Origin: Marchantia polymorpha subsp. ruderalis
Taxonomy: Eukaryota > Streptophyta > Marchantiopsida > Marchantiales > Marchantiaceae
Direction of reading: 5' to 3'
DNA length: 64,000 nucleotides
NCBI GenBank assembly: GCA_037833965.1
Contig: AP031353.1
Coordinates: forward strand, 24,306,501 to 24,370,500
Below, piece by piece: positions 59,666-64,000 of the stretch. Positions within the stretch are counted from its first letter, which is position 1, and each line of letters begins with the position of its first letter. The position numbers were made by a program, and so were the translations under genes. The notes under the pieces are model-generated. The model did not search any database. It was not told where the DNA came from and saw only the letters and a list, made by a program, of their open reading frames with translations.

Positions 59666-62600
59666 TTAAAACCGTGGGCAAAGTAATCTGTTTGCTGTGA
59701 GAGCTGATTTCCACCAAATATCACTAGGGGTTGACAAACAATCTTCAATGCCGACTGTGGATGAGTAGCCATCAACACTTCCATATGCATTATGGCAGAA
59801 AGATCCGCCTTTAAATGTCGGGCTCGTTCTCGATCCATGAATGGGCCACAGGTTTACATTTACCATACTGATGCCGGTACATGGCACTTTCTCACTGCAA
59901 GCCAGGGAAACAGCTTTGTACGATGGGTCGTAGCTTCCGACGATGTTCCTGAATTTCACATCCGAGATCGCTACAGCTTTTGTCGCATGATTCCTGCATT
60001 TCGCTGTATCGCAGTAGTATTGGTCGATGACCACAGGATGGCTCACATTTCTGACTCTAATGTTTTCGAAGGAGACTTTGCTGACATATCCAGATCCTCC
60101 CTAAAATCAGGATTGCAGCAGTTCAAACGTCAGATTTCGATTCTAAGAAGCAGTCCCAAATTTCTCATGTTAGACAAATCTGGCAAATACACACTTCACG
60201 CAAAATAAGAGGTGAAAGTTCCCTCACCTGCCAAGTTTTCATGCGCACAGCACCGGAAGCATTTTCAACAGTTACATTGTACACATTGATATTGGAAACG
60301 CAGCTAGTTGTTCCCTTCGCGCCTAGGCTTCCAATGCTGCAGCGAGAAGAACGAGTGAGTGATATCCCGTTCTTATTTCTCACAACTTCCCACTGGAGCG
60401 ATTTTGAAAGCTCTTCATATCCTACATGAGATCTTCTTGTTGAGCACAAACGGCGAGTCGAAGCTGTTACATTCTAACAATCAAGCAAAAGAACACACAT
60501 TTCTATTTTACTTCAAATGCCCCGATGCAGAGATGCAGCATCTAATCACCTGATTCCAGCTCCAGGCCCGCACTTGAAGTGATGAATGATGATATCAAAT
60601 GATCCAGACTTGATACTAACACAGTCATCGCCTGCAACGAAGATGAGGGAAAATGAGGTTGTTTAAAAAGTTAGTTCAAAATCTGAGCTAGAGCTAGAAA
60701 GTGATTATTCATCAAGCTGAACTTATGCAACAACCTTACTGTTCCTTCATTTTACTGTTCGAGAAAATAAAATCCTCAAAGCTCTATGTGACCAAAGAAG
60801 TAATCAAGACGCCTTGACACGACACGACATTTGTCTCTTCGACTTTCTACTGCGCAAAGCTGCGAGAAACGAAAGTGGGGAGTGCAAACGATAGAACAAA
60901 GGAAACCTCGGGACGTACCAGTAGAAACTTCTGAATACTCGACAGTGGCCTTCTGAGTATCGGCAAAGCTTATACCATCTGTGTTGGGGCTATCTTCTGG
61001 AGCTATCACCTTCACTTCTTTCACGAGCACTCGTGAACAGGTCTCAAACACCAAATGTGCTTGCGCAGCATTTTGGATGGTGACCTCCTTCACTACAACG
61101 TTGGTGCTCTGGGTGATTTTTACTGCAGTCGGCGCTCTGCATCTTTTGGGTAGAACCTCCGCCTGTTCGACATTGCAAATGTTCGTAAGGATCAATATAC
61201 AATCGTTCGAAGTCCTAATCCGATCGTAGCTACCTATACTCAGTAAACTCTTGAAGACCTGGTTTATCTTTGAACACTGCCCATGCATATGAGAATTCTT
61301 ACGATGGCCGGTGTTGGATAAAAACATTTCATGGTTACAGATTAAATAGCACCGAACAAATCTGCAATTTACCCTTCTGCAGGAGTTGCACCACCAAGAA
61401 GCTCCATTGCCGTTGATTAAACCTGATCCCATGATGGTGAGTCCATTCAAACCCACGAACTTCAACCACCATATTTTTTTTGACTCAAGCCACTCAGTTG
61501 AATTTGAGGGCATGCTTAATATGGTGCCATCCACCTTCATCGCCAAGATTTATAAGTTAGCACAAATCATTATTTGTATCCAAGAGATCAGTAATCACGT
61601 GTACATGTTAGACCCTAACAGGATTTAAACGGGATTTCTAATATCTCTCCGGAGTTTGGCTGGTGAAACACTCATTAACCCGAAGTATATACTCTTCTGA
61701 ATCAGGACTGCAAAATATGCTACATTGAGTCAAAACGCAACAATGGTCACATTCAATCAGTTAGAAATCCTAAGTCATTGCGATGAGAAAAGGTACAATT
61801 ATCAAAGGTAACAGAAATTTGAGAGTGGTACACATTGCCCAGTTTTCGAAAGAGATCATGGCTTATACCTGAACAAGGGTATTTGTGCTGCAAGGTCCCT
61901 TAAACATGATGGGACCGACCAGAAAAACGTATCCTGCGGGAACGACCATCACACCACCAGCATATGTGCATGCACCAAGCCATGCTAATTCAAAGGCCTG
62001 CATATTGTCAAAATCTTGTCTCAGCCAGCATTATCTTCAGCATTTCCTTCAAATTAGTATATCTCAACAAGAAGTTCCGTAGTTCACGATACCTGGAGAC
62101 ACACAGTTCTGTTCTGGTTTCTCGAAGTAAGAAGACAACATTACTCACTGTCCGTTTCATACAAAGCTAATCATATGCTTGTCTGTCATGTAAATTTGGA
62201 AACTGTCAAGTTCCCATCATCCTATCAAGAAATTTGAAACAATCCCCACTTGACGCAGTAGAACGACGTCAACCTCAGCTAATAACCTGCTTATAAATTC
62301 GATTTTCATGCATATGTGAATCCTTGTAGGTGATGTATGTGTACACTATTTTCTAAACACGGAATGCCCAGTTTCTCCTTTCACCAAAAGCTTCACTAGA
62401 TCCAGCGATGGCTATGTATAAACTGCAAACCTCGCCTTAGGATGGGTGCCTCGTAGATCATATCCAGGCAAGTGTCTTTACAGGACATTTGCAGATTGAC
62501 TGGAGGGCTACCACATTAGCATTCAATATGCCAGTTGATTAGATTTTGTGAACCTCTATCATATCTCTACGTTTGTCTTCTGGCCACAGTTTCCATGAGA

Positions 62601-62974
62601 GAAATTGCAAAAGGATTAATATAAACAATCGCCAGATATGATTGCATGTCTTCACGGAGCGGATTGACATGCAAAGCAATTTACGGACTATCTGAAGGTA
62701 TTGGATAGTGGTGCTATACCTTAGTGTCACAAGTCTGGCCATCACCTTTGGCTCCATAAGTCAGCACGTTGAACTGATTGCCCCATAATCGAGGCCAAGA
62801 ATTCAAAAGCATTCTGCGGTCTGACTCTTGAACGATCGCATTGTGTTGAGACATACGTTGTCTCTCCGGAGAAGGCAACGCCAAGCTCATAGAAACGCTG
62901 ATCCATCCCTCCACGAGAACCAGAAACACCACGAAACTCTTTGCTGTACCAAATGACTTGTTGTACATCCTCAT
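59666..62974 (-). CDS. polygalacturonase (GH28), seven exons, catalytic His replaced
   Basis: Exons inferred: 62,720-62,974; 61,869-61,997; 61,373-61,534; 60,919-61,162; 60,550-60,631; 60,228-60,336; 59,666-60,100. All borders are GT-AG, the phases fit, and the product is 471 aa. It is a secreted right-handed beta-helix enzyme family that cuts homogalacturonan in the cell wall. It starts with a signal-peptide-like hydrophobic segment (residues about 13-32), then FNVLTYGAKGDG (68-79). Catalytic motifs: NTD (242-244) and GDDC (264-267) are present; the third, normally CGPGHGISIGSLG, reads CGPGAGI|SIGSLG with Ala288 for His, the join falling at an exon border; the fourth is RMK (322-324) instead of RIK. 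The C-terminus keeps VVIDQYYCD and paired cysteines. It may be weakly active or a pseudoenzyme. It is a close relative of the fragment in the chimeric genes. Confidence 0.87.
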
Positions 62975-64000
62975 AGAGAACTACGACGACAATCTTCTAG
63001 CTAGGATCCGTGGCGACGATTAGCAATAGAATCTTCTTCGAGCTTTGGCCCACTGAGGTCCGTGTGAAAAAATATTCGAAGTTTTGATGAGTTTTTTATG
63101 CTGATCCAGATAGTAATCGGTTGAAGAATTCGAGAGAAGCTCAGCCATATTTAAAGACTGAAGTGGACGGGCACAAAGATCTCGAGTGAATTAAGGCGAA
63201 AGTTTTATGATGAGTGTGAGTGTTAGGACGTGCAGTAATAGTTCCTCGCTCGGCTGACCCCACTCCCGAGATCTGATATTATAAACAACGTCCCCCTTCC
63301 AGATCGACATAGAACAACAGATGATAGAGAGACGCGTAGGCACACAGCGAACTAGCTTCCAGAGAGATGTGCGAGCATCTAATCCAATACTAGAAAAACC
63401 GGAAACTTCCACATTCAAGTTGTCCGACCCCATGCACAAATGATGGAATATTTCTGCACGAACTTCTCACAGGTGAGACTTGTTTCCGTCATCTGTCCCC
63501 TCTCTCAACTTTGACTGGACCTGGACACCATTGAAGTTGAATGAACCTTTTCGATCATGCATGGACCAAGGGAACATGGAATTTGCCTTCCACCCCATAA
63601 TCAAATACATGTCCCCTAAGATCAAGGGATTTGTGCCCCGTTTGCAGTGACCCACACTTCCACCCCGTGGCTGCATAGCACCCCCATCCCAACCCACACC
63701 ACATCGCCCCGACTATCTGCTGCGGTCAGTACGTGAAGAAGGATCATACAGAACATGCTCTGATTATACACAGAGATGTACAGTTACTGTCTTGACTTCC
63801 CTGGCGCAGGACTGGACTGGGCTGGGTGGCGGACTGGGCCGGGCTGCTGCTGCTGCTGCTGCTAGGCTGTTGTTGCTGTTGCTTTAGACCCACTGGTCGG
63901 TGCACGTGGATTGAAGCAACTGCTAAGTAGTTGGTATGAAAATTAGATACAGGATGTGCAAACACTCTGAAAACCTCCCCTAGAGGTTGGGGACTTCGTG
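62975..64000. promoter_or_regulatory. upstream region of polygalacturonase gene
   Basis: Presumed promoter and leader for the minus-strand polygalacturonase. A TATA-like TTTAAATA (63,148-63,155, read backwards) stands about 175 bp above the ATG. A run of CTG triplets lies at 63,844-63,890. The ORFs here are short and low-complexity; no further gene is supported. Confidence 0.35.
63844..63890. repeat. CTG/TTG triplet microsatellite
   Basis: About seven GCTGCT-type triplets, then GTTGTTGCTGTTGCT. On the minus strand it reads as short serine and glutamine runs in an ORF that is probably not a gene. Confidence 0.8.

Noticed and set aside
63744-63965. Minus-strand frame with glutamine and serine runs
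   Set aside because: Produced by the CTG microsatellite in the presumed promoter of the polygalacturonase gene; no conserved motif.

Overview
The window looks like nuclear DNA of a land plant, perhaps a bryophyte or other early-diverging lineage, though the species cannot be fixed from sequence. Evidence: a pyruvate decarboxylase with a plant-type C-terminus, an F-box protein with a kelch-like C-terminal region, a GH28 polygalacturonase with short GT-AG introns, a short hAT MITE with plant-style ends, and AT-rich intergenic DNA. No bacterial or viral gene organisation is seen, and no tRNA or rRNA genes were noticed.

Layout. 1-1,940 is very AT-rich and without genes. 2,274-3,992 (-) is an intact single-exon pyruvate decarboxylase. 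4,000-8,100 has no convincing gene, only a signal-peptide-like ORF and a kinase-like remnant carrying a perfect inverted repeat. 8,121-9,422 (-) is a single-exon F-box gene. From about 10,010 to 57,217 the window is a direct tandem array: a decayed copy (U0), four units of 9.6-10.3 kb (U1-U4) and a truncated unit (U5). 57.2-59.6 kb holds one exon-like piece and a diverged scrap of the unit. 59,666-62,974 (-) is a seven-exon polygalacturonase gene.

Each unit U1-U5 carries on the minus strand a six-exon gene that I can join by GT-AG introns with matching phases. It starts with a hydrophobic anchor, continues through about 260-270 unrecognised residues, and ends in an exon built from a piece of a polygalacturonase gene (exon 2 fused in frame to exon 4, then intron-derived sequence). 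The predicted protein is about 490 aa (501 aa in U1). Indels between U1 and the other copies are multiples of three in the exons, apart from one shift close to the C-terminus. The pectinase-derived part lacks the catalytic core. The intact polygalacturonase about 4 kb beyond U5 is the obvious relative of the donor. I regard this amplified chimeric gene as the most notable content of the window.

U1-U4 also carry a decayed cytochrome P450-like sequence and a 126-bp hAT MITE with 8-bp target duplications. The array records recent change: a block with a 10,310-bp period that looks almost identical between neighbours (20.3-31.4 versus 30.6-41.7 kb), a nested 690-bp duplication, and at least three inverted-copy insertions that leave perfect or near-perfect palindromes. 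The intact polygalacturonase has the family's catalytic Gly-His-Gly changed to Gly-Ala-Gly, so it may be a pseudoenzyme.
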